Shown here: piece after piece, positions 46,537-54,663 of the stretch
Layout: every line of letters starts with the position of its first letter
How positions within the stretch are numbered: position 1 is the stretch's first letter
Origin: Clostridium rhizosphaerae
Lineage (GTDB): Bacteria > Bacillota > Clostridia > Clostridiales > Clostridiaceae
DNA: 64,000 bases
Reading direction: 5' to 3'
NCBI RefSeq assembly: GCF_016765585.1
Contig: NZ_JAESWC010000007.1
Coordinates: 62,001 to 126,000, forward strand
Notes under the pieces: model-generated
Database searches by the model: none
Told to the model about the DNA's origin: nothing
Seen by the model: only the letters and a program-made list of their open reading frames with translations
Translations under genes and position numbers: made by a program

Positions 46537-48744
46537 TTAAATAAATTCGCACTTGTCACCGGTGTAATATAGAACAAGCTGGTGAAGTGCTCTAGTACAT
46601 GCTATATACAATAGTCTTCTGTCAAAATCACTTTTATAATTTTCTTTTGAAGCATTATAAACAAGTACTGCATCAAATTCCAACCCCTTAGAAAGATAGG
46701 ATGGAATAATAACCACCGAACTTTTGCTGTCATATTTCTTATCTCCTAAAGTCTTAATCTCAATTAGACTTCCTAGGCTTTTTTGTATCCTTTCTGCTTC
46801 CTTTTTATCTTTGCAAATTATTGCTATATTTTTATATCCCTTATTATGAAATTCATCAATCTCTATGCAAATCTCCTTATTAACACTTTCTATGTCCTTC
46901 ATAAATTTAACTTCCGGTTCAGCTTCATGTCTTTCAAAGGATGCAAAATCCTGTTTTTCTTTAAGCAGCCTTTGATTAAAAGCATTAATTTCAAAGGAAG
47001 ACCTATAACTTTTATTTAAGTTAAGCTTAACTGTTTTAGTTTTATGAAGTATTTTTTCTACATAGTCATATAAATCTTTGCTGCCCTGTTTTTCAAGAGT
47101 TTGATTAAAATCTCCAAGCACAGTATATCTTGAAGCTTTAAATAAAAGTTTATAAATATGATAATGCATTGGGTAGTAGTCCTGAGCTTCATCGATTACA
47201 ACCTGCTTAACCTCATCGTAGTTTTCGCTACCTTCAAGTTTTAATTTTAAATACAATAGTGCAGCTGCATCCTCGTAGGATACAAAGCCTTTATTTAAAT
47301 TGTTTCTTGTGTCAGTAATAATTCTATCTATATTTTCAGGTAGGTCTATATCTTTAGAAAGTCTTAAAAGCAAATTTCTGTCCTCAAAAAGCAATTTATA
47401 TAGTTTAGTACAATCTATATAAGTAAAACTTCGTATATGCTCCATAAGCTTATTTGCTTCCTTAATAGCTAACAGCCTGCTGAAGGATTTTATTTCAAAC
47501 ATGTGAGTTTCGGTAGTTCTTTCAACTATCTTTTCTATTAACTCAAGCCTCTCTTTTCTTAATGGATGAATTTTATTTAATATCATATTTTCTATTCTTG
47601 CAAGCCTTTTAGCCATAGGCATATTAATCTTATTATTTAGAAAAATACTCTTTAACTCCTGGGCTGTTTCAATAGTCTTTCCATGATAGTATATATCCTT
47701 AAATGAAAGCAATCTTCTTTCGTAGTATTCAAGCAGTCTGTCAAGAATCTTCACAAATTCATTTGAGCCCTTAAACTTTATGCTTTCAAGACTTGCATCA
47801 AAGCTTTCACTGCCTTGAAGCTCAATAAGCCTTTCCATCTGCTGCTGTCTTGATTCTCCCTTTATTAAATCTTCAAAGATTATCTGCTGTACATTTTCCT
47901 CTCCTAATTCAGGAAGTACATCTGAAATATAATTACTGAAAATTGAATTTGGTGAAATGATTAAAACATCATTTGCGTTAAGTTTCGAGTTCAGCCCTTC
48001 ATAAAGTAAATAGGCTATTCTATGAAGAGCGATAGAAGTCTTTCCGCTGCCTGCTGCTCCCTGTACAATCAAAAGCTCGTTTTCAGTGTCTCTTATAACT
48101 ATATCCTGCTCCTTTTGAATAGTCTCAACTATGCTTTTCATTTTATCAGAAGAGTTTCTGCCTAAAACCTCCTGCAGCATTTCATCATTGATTCTTATAC
48201 TGCTGTCAAAAAAATACTTAAGCTTTGAAGCTTCAATTTTATACTGCCTTTTTAATAAAACATCCCCATATATTTTCCCCGCAGGCGAATTATAAAAACC
48301 TCTTCCTAATTCATTCCTGTAAAACATACTGCAAATTGGAGCACGCCAATCATAAACATATATATCTTCTGTTCTTTTATCCATTAAATTAGAAAGTCCT
48401 ACATAAATCTTTTCAATTTCATCAAAACCCTCTTCAGAAAAATCAAATCTTCCGAAGTAAGGAGATTTGAGCATTTTTTCATACTTGTCAATTCTCTTTT
48501 GAACGCTTGTATAACCTATGGTTTCTGTATTGACCTCATTTAAATATTGATTCATTTCGGGCACTCCGTCAAAATCCTCGGAAGAATGCGAGCTCTTTTC
48601 CCACATTTCTCTTCTTGAAGCCATAACCTTGGTAAGCCTGGAATTTAAGGCTTCTTTTTCCTTTTGAAGCTCAGTTTTGATGACATCTAAAGTTTTTTCC
48701 AGATACCTGTTTTCTTCCCTTTGAATGTCGTTAAAGTTTTCCAT
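46537..48744 (-). CDS. helD: RNA polymerase recycling motor HelD
   Basis: 735 residues of the UvrD/Rep-like superfamily 1. An N-terminal coiled-coil arm (about 1-75; LEKTLDVIKTELQKEKEALNSR type) precedes Walker A GAAGSGKTS near residue 232, then VVIDEAQDYYP, a helicase V/VI block (LSKGLEFDAVLVYNAS) and IACTRALHQLVLYY. HelD binds RNA polymerase and dissociates stalled complexes. The N-terminal arm and length match clostridial HelD rather than UvrD or PcrA. Start: ATG after GGGGAGAG. Confidence 0.88.
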   Translation of the reverse strand: MENFNDIQREENRYLEKTLDVIKTELQKEKEALNSRLTKVMASRREMWEKSSHSSEDFDGVPEMNQYLNEVNTETIGYTSVQKRIDKYEKMLKSPYFGRFDFSEEGFDEIEKIYVGLSNLMDKRTEDIYVYDWRAPICSMFYRNELGRGFYNSPAGKIYGDVLLKRQYKIEASKLKYFFDSSIRINDEMLQEVLGRNSSDKMKSIVETIQKEQDIVIRDTENELLIVQGAAGSGKTSIALHRIAYLLYEGLNSKLNANDVLIISPNSIFSNYISDVLPELGEENVQQIIFEDLIKGESRQQQMERLIELQGSESFDASLESIKFKGSNEFVKILDRLLEYYERRLLSFKDIYYHGKTIETAQELKSIFLNNKINMPMAKRLARIENMILNKIHPLRKERLELIEKIVERTTETHMFEIKSFSRLLAIKEANKLMEHIRSFTYIDCTKLYKLLFEDRNLLLRLSKDIDLPENIDRIITDTRNNLNKGFVSYEDAAALLYLKLKLEGSENYDEVKQVVIDEAQDYYPMHYHIYKLLFKASRYTVLGDFNQTLEKQGSKDLYDYVEKILHKTKTVKLNLNKSYRSSFEINAFNQRLLKEKQDFASFERHEAEPEVKFMKDIESVNKEICIEIDEFHNKGYKNIAIICKDKKEAERIQKSLGSLIEIKTLGDKKYDSKSSVVIIPSYLSKGLEFDAVLVYNASKENYKSDFDRRLLYIACTRALHQLVLYYTGDKCEFI

Positions 48745-48777
48745 TTAACCACTCTCCCCATATTTTTTTAAAATCCC

Positions 48778-48807
48778 TTGACATCATTACCAGCTTTGTG
48801 CTATGAT
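48778..48807 (+). promoter_or_regulatory. sigma-A promoter for a possible small RNA
   Basis: TTGACA at 48778-48783 and TATGAT at 48802-48807 with an 18-bp spacer on the plus strand. No plus-strand ORF follows, but a strong terminator ends at about 48945. Confidence 0.6.
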
Positions 48808-48813
48808 TATAGT

Positions 48814-48945
48814 ATAAATTTTGATGATAATGATATCATTGTTATAATTGTACACAAAACTTAATTATACTTTATAATTTTAGTTTTGTAAAGAATGACT
48901 TTTAAGCTGTGATTTTTAAATTTAAATCACAGCTTTTTTATTTTT
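48814..48945 (+). ncRNA. candidate small RNA (~130 nt)
   Basis: Bounded by a near-consensus promoter (48778-48807) and an intrinsic terminator: AAGCTGTGATTT / AAATCACAGCTT, then TTTTTATTTTT (48904-48945). The 5' part contains GATAATGATATCATTGTTAT at 48825-48844, similar to a Fur/PerR-type box. No ORF or known RNA family is recognised. It lies divergently between helD and the small membrane-protein gene. Expression is inferred only. Confidence 0.4.
48904..48945 (+). terminator. intrinsic terminator of the candidate small RNA
   Basis: A 12-bp perfect stem with an 8-nt loop followed by TTTTTATTTTT. It has no plus-strand gene upstream, which is why a small RNA is proposed. Confidence 0.8.
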
Positions 48946-48983
48946 ATAAAAAATAAACTGCGATGTCATACTCACCGCAGCTT
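48946..48983 (-). terminator. terminator of the small membrane-protein gene
   Basis: CTGCGATG pairs with CACCGCAG (one G.U) around a 7-nt loop. On the minus strand a T-rich tail follows. Confidence 0.75.
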
Positions 48984-48993
48984 TAAAAACATA

Positions 48994-49320
48994 TTATTTT
49001 AGTTTGTAATATCTTGTCCCATCAATAATTCTAAAAATGATGATTAATATAATCACCTCAGGTATATCGTTAATAAGAGTTAAGTAGCTATTTTTTTGAT
49101 ATGCCAAAAAAATTATTATTGCTGCTGTCATAGAAAATACACTTATGACTATAAAACTCATTCCAAAATTTTTTATAAACTTTATCTCCTCAACACTTTC
49201 TTCTTCGTTTTCACAGCTTGAATTTAAAATGCCTTTCTTTACAATTAAGTATCCAAAAACAAATGTTCCAGCACTCATTAATATGCACATTATTACCCCA
49301 GCAGCATATGTTGGCTCCAC
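48994..49320 (-). CDS. small three-TM membrane protein, predicted agr target
   Basis: 108 residues with three hydrophobic helices (residues about 5-25, 50-70, 83-98) and an acidic loop (NEEESVEEIK). It may be a DUF3784-like protein, but I am not sure. The start is a GTG after AGGGGATG. Its upstream region carries a pair of TTTCACGA direct repeats in the same orientation and at the same distance from the -10 as those before agrD, so it is probably switched on with the peptide signal. Function unknown. Confidence 0.6.
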   Translation of the reverse strand: MEPTYAAGVIMCILMSAGTFVFGYLIVKKGILNSSCENEEESVEEIKFIKNFGMSFIVISVFSMTAAIIIFLAYQKNSYLTLINDIPEVIILIIIFRIIDGTRYYKLK

Positions 49321-49390
49321 TTAATCATCCCCTATTGTATAATTTCTTACTAAAATACTAACATTTTTTAGTTCTTAAATTCTACAAAAT

Positions 49391-49421
49391 ATCGTGAAAT
49401 GGTATGTTTTTAGTCGTGAAA
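49391..49421 (-). promoter_or_regulatory. LytTR/AgrA-type operator before the small membrane-protein gene
   Basis: On the minus strand, TTTCACGAC and TTTCACGAT start 22 bp apart and are followed by ATTTTGTAG, the same trailing word as at agrD. A TAGTAT -10 candidate lies 39 bp from the second repeat (38 bp at agrD). The matching geometry at two loci supports a shared regulator. Confidence 0.65.
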
Positions 49422-49437
49422 TACATATGTAACTTCA

Positions 49438-49469
49438 TTTGCGGTGAAAAAAGTCCCTTTTGCGGAAAA
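49438..49469 (+). promoter_or_regulatory. second paired direct repeat (TTTGCGG)
   Basis: TTTGCGG occurs at 49438-49444 and 49459-49465, starting 21 bp apart, next to GTGAAAA and AAAAT. The spacing fits a LytTR-type pair, but the sequence is only partly like the TTTCACGAC sites. It could serve the plus-strand gene at 49550. Confidence 0.35.
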
Positions 49470-49549
49470 TCTATTGTAACTTTTCAGAATTTTTAGTACA
49501 TTAAAGCTGATATATAGCACAAAGGTTATATTATAAGAAGGTGATTTTT

Positions 49550-50005
49550 ATGGTATTTGAATACGAAAAGCTCAGCTTTAAAAATCTAATATCTGTTAGA
49601 AAGGTTATGAGTTATAAGGATATCAAATGTGAAATAGAGAATCTGGCGAAGGTAATTAAGAACTATAATGCATGGAGCCTAGGTCTTGCTTTTGCTAGAC
49701 CCTACGATATTACTGAAATAGGGTCTGATAAATTCTTTGATATGGAAATACTTATCCCTGTTGATAAAAAAGTACCTGATTATAAGGACTACAAATTTAT
49801 AGATAATTTTAACCTTTTTAACACCTTTAAAATAACACATTCAGATAGCGCAGAATCACTTGAAGATGTAATTTCTGATATCGGTGAGTATACTCTAAGC
49901 AAAAATCTCAATCCCCCTACTTTTGCATTTAATATTAACAGCGATTATGCCTCTATTATATCCTTAACACATGAATCTGAAGTAGATATATACATTTCAA
50001 TGTAA
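49550..50005 (+). CDS. hypothetical protein, possibly GyrI-like/DUF5085-like
   Basis: 151 residues, cytosolic, with no signal peptide or TM helix. The sequence (VFEYEKLSFKNLISVRKVMSY, then a FFDMEILIPVD strand) has the feel of a GyrI-like effector-binding fold, and DUF5085 is a possible family, but I cannot confirm either. The ATG five bases after AAGGTGA is used instead of the overlapping GTG. The gene shares its 5' region with the divergent agr-target candidate. Confidence 0.55.
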   Translation: MVFEYEKLSFKNLISVRKVMSYKDIKCEIENLAKVIKNYNAWSLGLAFARPYDITEIGSDKFFDMEILIPVDKKVPDYKDYKFIDNFNLFNTFKITHSDSAESLEDVISDIGEYTLSKNLNPPTFAFNINSDYASIISLTHESEVDIYISM

Positions 50006-50042
50006 AAAAGATATGCTAAATTATTAATTCAGCATATCTTTT
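50006..50042. terminator. bidirectional terminator
   Basis: AAGATATGCT pairs with AGCATATCTT around a 13-nt loop, with A- and T-runs on the flanks, between the 49550 gene and the DUF2207 gene. Confidence 0.85.
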
Positions 50043-50056
50043 TATTTATATAATTT

Positions 50057-51820
50057 TTAAAAGCCTCCAGCTCCTCCGCCACCGCCGCTGTCAAAACCTC
50101 CACTGCTGTCACTGGAACTAAAACTTCCACCGTATTCTGTATTTTTAATTGGAGTTTCAAATGAATTATAAAAACTGTCATTATCACTACTCATCATATA
50201 ATACATTGCCCAAAAGCTTGAACCTGTTTCATCAACATAATTTTCATCTTTTGGAGTTATTTTATATATCAGATCACTTCTTAATCCCATTGAAACTGCA
50301 TATATAAGATATATTTCTCCCTGCAGCGGTTTATTTTGAAGTTCTTCTATTTCAAACTTATTCAAGTTTTTAATTCTTCTCTTCATCTTATTCCATAGAG
50401 CTAATTGCACTTCTCCCTCAAGCGTTCTTGTATTAATTAAAAACACAGCTGAAAAAGCTAATGAAGAAGCAATAATGCTTATAAAGCCGTACAAGTTTCC
50501 TAAAGCAACCAGAAACACAGCCGCTGCTATTAGTATAATCTCAAATATAATTATAAAACTTTTAATATTGTCAGCCTTTTTATCGTGAAGATTAAGTTTA
50601 TCTGCCTCAAGCTTTACTTCGCCTCTCCAAAGTGCAAATTGTCTTCTCAAGTCATTAGGCTTATCTTTGCCGTAATTCTTAATAGCCTCTATGGTTACAG
50701 AATTTCCGTCTCCTATTTCGTCAATAAGAAGATGCATTAAATATGCTTCATGCTTAAAGGTATTATCATCTTTTTTTCTAATTCTTTTAATTTTATATTC
50801 TTCAGTTTTACCTTCAATACTTAGATACCCTCGTCTTGAAAGCTCCATAACAGCAGCCATCAAGTCGTTTGGCATAAGCTTTGCTTTTGCATTGTAAGCT
50901 AATATAGCCGGATTATAATTTGCTATATCCTTTCCTGCTATTAAATCATCTACATAGTAATATTTTTTTCTTCTTATAAAAATGCAAATAATAATTAATA
51001 AGCTTACAACACTCATAAGGATAGCAATAATCTTTGTATCTTCTATAATCTTTTCTCTTTCCTTTGCCTTTTCTATTTTCTCGTTAATATATCTATTTTC
51101 TTCAGCCATAATACTTTCAAATTTGTTTTCGTTACTGCTTATTTTAGCCTGAGGTACCAGCTCTCTGGGAAACAAGGTTCTAACCTCAACATATCTTCCT
51201 GAAGGTACGTTTAAAACCGAAAAATTTATAGTTCTGTCATCTTGTATTCTCCATGCTCCATCTAACGGTCCATGGCCAAAAACCTTCATTTCTTCCTTTC
51301 TTGCTCCCTTAGGAAGTATTAAACTAATTTGCAAATTCTCTATTTTTGTTTCGTTATCACTGCCAATAAACTTCCAATACAGCTCCCCAATATCATTATA
51401 TTTTTTAACTGCCGCTGGAATTTTATAAGATATTCTGAAGTTCTTTATTTCATCTTTTGATGGAGAGTATATTTTTAATCTTACACTGTTAGACTTTTTT
51501 TCTATGCTATATACTCCCTTATCCCCATTGCTTGCTGACTTTACTTCCTTATAAGCCGCTTCACTCCCCTTAAGCTCGGAAACAGTTATATTAGAAATGC
51601 CTTCACCCTTGTCAAAGGAAATATCCTTATATACACCATTATACTTGCCCGAAATATCAAAGCTTAAATCTTCTACTGTATTCATCGAGCCATCCTGAGT
51701 AATTTCAGTTTTTATAACATCGCTTTTCAGCTTTATTTCCTCTGCTTGAACTTTACTGCCTAATGATACAGTAAATGCCAAGGATATAAAAATTCCGATA
51801 ATCCATTTGTTTAATCTCAA
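50057..51820 (-). CDS. DUF2207 domain-containing membrane protein
   Basis: About 587 residues. A signal peptide (LNKWIIGIFISLAFTVSLGSKVQA) precedes a DUF2207 extracellular domain (DGSMNTVEDLSFDISGKYNGVYKDI). A TM helix near residue 265, a cytosolic segment, a two-helix hairpin near 420-460 and a Ser/Gly-rich tail (GGFDSGGGGGAGGF) follow, all standard for the family. Function is unknown. The TTG spaced from a run of G is chosen. It lies beside the agr locus but shows no TTTCACGAC repeat of its own. Confidence 0.82.
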   Translation of the reverse strand: MRLNKWIIGIFISLAFTVSLGSKVQAEEIKLKSDVIKTEITQDGSMNTVEDLSFDISGKYNGVYKDISFDKGEGISNITVSELKGSEAAYKEVKSASNGDKGVYSIEKKSNSVRLKIYSPSKDEIKNFRISYKIPAAVKKYNDIGELYWKFIGSDNETKIENLQISLILPKGARKEEMKVFGHGPLDGAWRIQDDRTINFSVLNVPSGRYVEVRTLFPRELVPQAKISSNENKFESIMAEENRYINEKIEKAKEREKIIEDTKIIAILMSVVSLLIIICIFIRRKKYYYVDDLIAGKDIANYNPAILAYNAKAKLMPNDLMAAVMELSRRGYLSIEGKTEEYKIKRIRKKDDNTFKHEAYLMHLLIDEIGDGNSVTIEAIKNYGKDKPNDLRRQFALWRGEVKLEADKLNLHDKKADNIKSFIIIFEIILIAAAVFLVALGNLYGFISIIASSLAFSAVFLINTRTLEGEVQLALWNKMKRRIKNLNKFEIEELQNKPLQGEIYLIYAVSMGLRSDLIYKITPKDENYVDETGSSFWAMYYMMSSDNDSFYNSFETPIKNTEYGGSFSSSDSSGGFDSGGGGGAGGF

Positions 51821-52133
51821 TATAATCCCCCCCCCAAAATGCAAAATATATAGTTTTATTTAAAAATTCTTTATATTATCAAAAAGCACCCTCATTTTTA
51901 AAGGCAGCCTCAAATAAAATAACTGTTCCTCTAAGAATCAAAAATAGTATATTTATCAAAATCTCCTTTAGTACAACCCCTTCTTCCTTATAAAAATGAT
52001 ATTTCTTATTATACTATACTATTTACATTATCTGCAAAATATATCTTAACAAATATTCAGCTTAATAAAACAATAATAACGTAAAATCTATACTTATTAG
52101 TCGTAAATTAATTCTTTATAAAGGAAAAACATA
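51821..52133. other. AT-rich intergenic region upstream of agrD
   Basis: I see no ORF with a ribosome binding site here. It should hold the minus-strand promoter for the DUF2207 gene. TTAGTCGTAAATT at 52098-52110 is an imperfect inverted copy of the agr operator word that begins at 52134. Confidence 0.4.
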
Positions 52134-52163
52134 TTTCACGACTAAAAAATGGCCTTTCACGAC
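52134..52163 (+). promoter_or_regulatory. LytTR/AgrA-type operator of agrD
   Basis: Two identical TTTCACGAC repeats at 52134-52142 and 52155-52163, 21 bp start to start (9 bp plus a 12-bp spacer), as known for AgrA-like regulators. A TATAAT -10 follows at 52193-52198 with no good -35, as expected for an activated promoter. Confidence 0.7.
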
Positions 52164-52272
52164 ATTTTGTAGAAAACCTTCTATTAAAATATTATAATTT
52201 ATAATTAAAGCAGTTAAATTAATACAGTTTTTATCAAAAAATCCTAAAAAATAAAAATAAGGGGGGATAAAG

Positions 52273-52416
52273 ATGGGGAAAACAAGACTAAAAAAATTTT
52301 TATCACTTATAATCTGTGCTGTTGCAATGTTTGTGGCTTCAATCTCTACATCTATGTGCTTTATATTTACTTTTGGCGAACCAAAAATGCCGGAATCCTT
52401 ATATAAGATGGATTGA
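52273..52416 (+). CDS. agrD: AgrD-type autoinducing peptide precursor
   Basis: 47 residues. An amphipathic basic leader (MGKTRLKKFLSLIICAVAMF) precedes STSMCFIFTF and the charged tail GEPKMPESLYKMD. Cys29 followed by hydrophobic residues and then GEPxMPxSL matches AgrD, in which AgrB cuts and cyclises a thiolactone; the ring would be Cys29 to Phe34, or Thr33 if five residues. The ATG is six bases after GGGGGG. Position is unusual: it faces agrC and is about 2.2 kb from agrB instead of directly behind it. The operator at 52134-52163 suggests positive feedback. Confidence 0.85.
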   Translation: MGKTRLKKFLSLIICAVAMFVASISTSMCFIFTFGEPKMPESLYKMD

Positions 52417-52419
52417 AGC

Positions 52420-52449
52420 AAAAGAACGGCTGCCTAGCTGCCGTTCTTC
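52420..52449. terminator. shared terminator of agrD and agrC
   Basis: AAGAACGGC pairs with GCCGTTCTT around a 9-nt loop. It lies after agrD, and the agrC stop codon falls inside it. Confidence 0.75.
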
Positions 52450-53780
52450 TCATTTAAAATTACTATCTCCTGAGTAAATACATTGTCCTTAATCTTTGTA
52501 TTTAATAAAATATTATTATATTTCTCATCTATAATACTTCTAATAATCTTAAGTCCTAGTCCCCTGCCTTTACCTTTAGTTGAAAAATCCTGTTCATATA
52601 TTTTGTTTACAGGAGGAGTATCCTCCAGACAGGTGTTGCTTATAAAGAACGCGGTACTTTCTTCTTCCTTCAAAAACATTAAATTTATTTTCTTGCCATC
52701 CGTCATTTCAGCTGCTTCAATAGCATTATCCATCAATATCCCTATAATTCTGCATATATCAATCAAATTTATTGGGAGATTTTCAATGTCATCAACAATC
52801 TGAATATTAGTCTCTATTCCCTTAGCTTGAGCCGCAATAATCTTCGAAGATATAAGCCCTTTTAATGATATAATTTTTATATGCTGCAAAACATTTAAAT
52901 TTTTATTTTTATCTAATATTATCTTGCTTTCCGGTAATAATTCATCTTTATAGAAGTTTTTTAAATCAGCAATATTCTCTGTCTCTATATACCCGCCTAT
53001 AGTACCTAAAATATTTAAATAATCATGCTTAAACTTTCTTAGATCATTGGATACAGTCTCAAGCATGTTAGTATATTCCTTTAGCTGCTCATATTCCTGC
53101 TGCTTGTGCTGGTTTTCAAGTCTATTTTTAATATTTTTATTGCTTATGTAAGTTAAAATAGTGGTAAATATAAAGAAGCCAACAATTAATACTATATACA
53201 ATGATAAAATAACCTTATTGAAATTTTGTCCAAGTTTTTTGTTAATAATTGTATAAGCATATATAGAGCATAAACCTAAGATTACATAAATAACTATTAA
53301 GAAGTTATCTTTCAAATATTCCCTTAGGCTGTAAGAATTCATATTTATTTTTGTTGAAAGTATCTTAACAATTTTGCTTAAAGTATATGCTGTAAGCAAT
53401 ATAAAAACTCCAATAATAAAGTAGTAAGTTTCATTACTTATAATGCTCTTATAATCTATTCTAAAGATAAAAACTGTTACAGCTCCGACTACTACATCAC
53501 TTATAGCAAAGATAAAATCTACCGCGATAGAAATTATAGTTGAGTAAATAAGTTCCTTAGTATTTATGTACAAAAGTATACATGTACAAAATGTAAGCAC
53601 TGGAAGCAGCAGATTTTCAATTTTATTAAAATAAAATACTATGCACATCAAATAGCTTATCAAGGCATATATAGATATACTTTTGATGCTTATCTTTTTC
53701 ATACCAATATTTAAAATTATTACTACCAATGTTCCAGACATTATAATAGAATAAAGCAGTACAAAAATCAGACTAAACAT
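52434..53780 (-). CDS. agrC: AgrC-type sensor histidine kinase
   Basis: 448 residues. Six to seven TM helices (to about 210) form the peptide sensor. A dimerisation helix carries the phospho-accepting His252 (RKFKHDYLNIL), followed by a GHKL ATPase domain with N box MDNAIEAAE and G box GRGLGLKI. This is the HPK10/AgrC layout. It starts inside the agrA 3' end (8-bp overlap) and follows AAAGGAC, so kinase and regulator are coupled. It should detect the cyclic peptide made from agrD. Confidence 0.9.
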   Translation of the reverse strand: MFSLIFVLLYSIIMSGTLVVIILNIGMKKISIKSISIYALISYLMCIVFYFNKIENLLLPVLTFCTCILLYINTKELIYSTIISIAVDFIFAISDVVVGAVTVFIFRIDYKSIISNETYYFIIGVFILLTAYTLSKIVKILSTKINMNSYSLREYLKDNFLIVIYVILGLCSIYAYTIINKKLGQNFNKVILSLYIVLIVGFFIFTTILTYISNKNIKNRLENQHKQQEYEQLKEYTNMLETVSNDLRKFKHDYLNILGTIGGYIETENIADLKNFYKDELLPESKIILDKNKNLNVLQHIKIISLKGLISSKIIAAQAKGIETNIQIVDDIENLPINLIDICRIIGILMDNAIEAAEMTDGKKINLMFLKEEESTAFFISNTCLEDTPPVNKIYEQDFSTKGKGRGLGLKIIRSIIDEKYNNILLNTKIKDNVFTQEIVILNEKNGS

Positions 53781-54507
53781 TTTTAAGCAGTCCTTTCAAA
53801 TAACGAGAAGTCGTATAACATATCTCATTATTAATCATTCGTATAACAAGCTTATCTTTATCTATTTCTTTTATTTTTTTTGTATTTATCAAATAGGACC
53901 TATGACATTTATAATAATAGCTTGGAACTATTTTTTCCATTTCCTTTAGTGTGCCGTAAAACTCCAATTGTTCTTCGCAGGTATGTATTCTGAGCCTATG
54001 GTCTCTGCTTGTAGTTTCAAAAAATAATATATCATTTAAATTAAAATTAATAATTCTACTTCCAAAGGTGATAGGTATTATATTTGAATCCAGAGTTTTC
54101 AGATTTTCGTAGTCCTTATATGCTGCATTGATACATTCTCTAATTCTAGCATCAATACTATTAGCATCAAACTTTATTATAAAATCCATAGCTTGTACCT
54201 TGTATTGAAACGGTAAAAAAGACATTTCTGCATGGGATGTTATAAATATAATGTATCCTGCAGGGTCGTATTTTCTAATCTGCTTAGCCAGCTCCAACCC
54301 ATTAATTTCACTTCCAAGCTCCACATCCAAAAAGTATATAAAAGTTTTTCCTTTACATGTGTCTATATAACTTATTACTTCCTTTGGACTATCTGTAGAT
54401 AAGTCAATATTCATATTAAGCTTAGAAGATTTTAGTTCATCAATAATTATATCTTCAACTTTTTTTCTCTGCCTTAGATCATCCTCACAAATTACGATAC
54501 TAAGCAT
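53773..54507 (-). CDS. agrA: AgrA-type LytTR response regulator
   Basis: 244 residues. The receiver domain (about 1-125) has acidic residues in ICEDD and the phospho-accepting Asp61 (IYFLDVELG). The C-terminal LytTR DNA-binding domain (about 140-244) includes INFNLNDILFFETTSRDHRLRIH and YYKCHRSYLINTKKIKEID. LytTR proteins bind 9-bp direct repeats about 21-22 bp apart, just what is seen before agrD and before 49320. AGGAGGTG precedes the ATG. It is the first gene of the minus-strand agrA-agrC unit. Confidence 0.9.
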   Translation of the reverse strand: MLSIVICEDDLRQRKKVEDIIIDELKSSKLNMNIDLSTDSPKEVISYIDTCKGKTFIYFLDVELGSEINGLELAKQIRKYDPAGYIIFITSHAEMSFLPFQYKVQAMDFIIKFDANSIDARIRECINAAYKDYENLKTLDSNIIPITFGSRIINFNLNDILFFETTSRDHRLRIHTCEEQLEFYGTLKEMEKIVPSYYYKCHRSYLINTKKIKEIDKDKLVIRMINNEICYTTSRYLKGLLKNV

Positions 54508-54663
54508 GCCGCACCTCCTGAAATATATATATATATTTCTACGTACCTTGTATCAAATATTATAACATGAATGACAATATAATCCAATATTCTATTATAT
54601 ATTGACTTAATTAGCAATTTATGACATTATAGGATTGTAGTAATTAGTTAAAGGATGGTTAAT

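Noticed and set aside
52116-52421. 101-codon minus-strand ORF over agrD
   Set aside because: It has no ribosome binding site and covers the agrD promoter and gene, which have clear signals on the plus strand.
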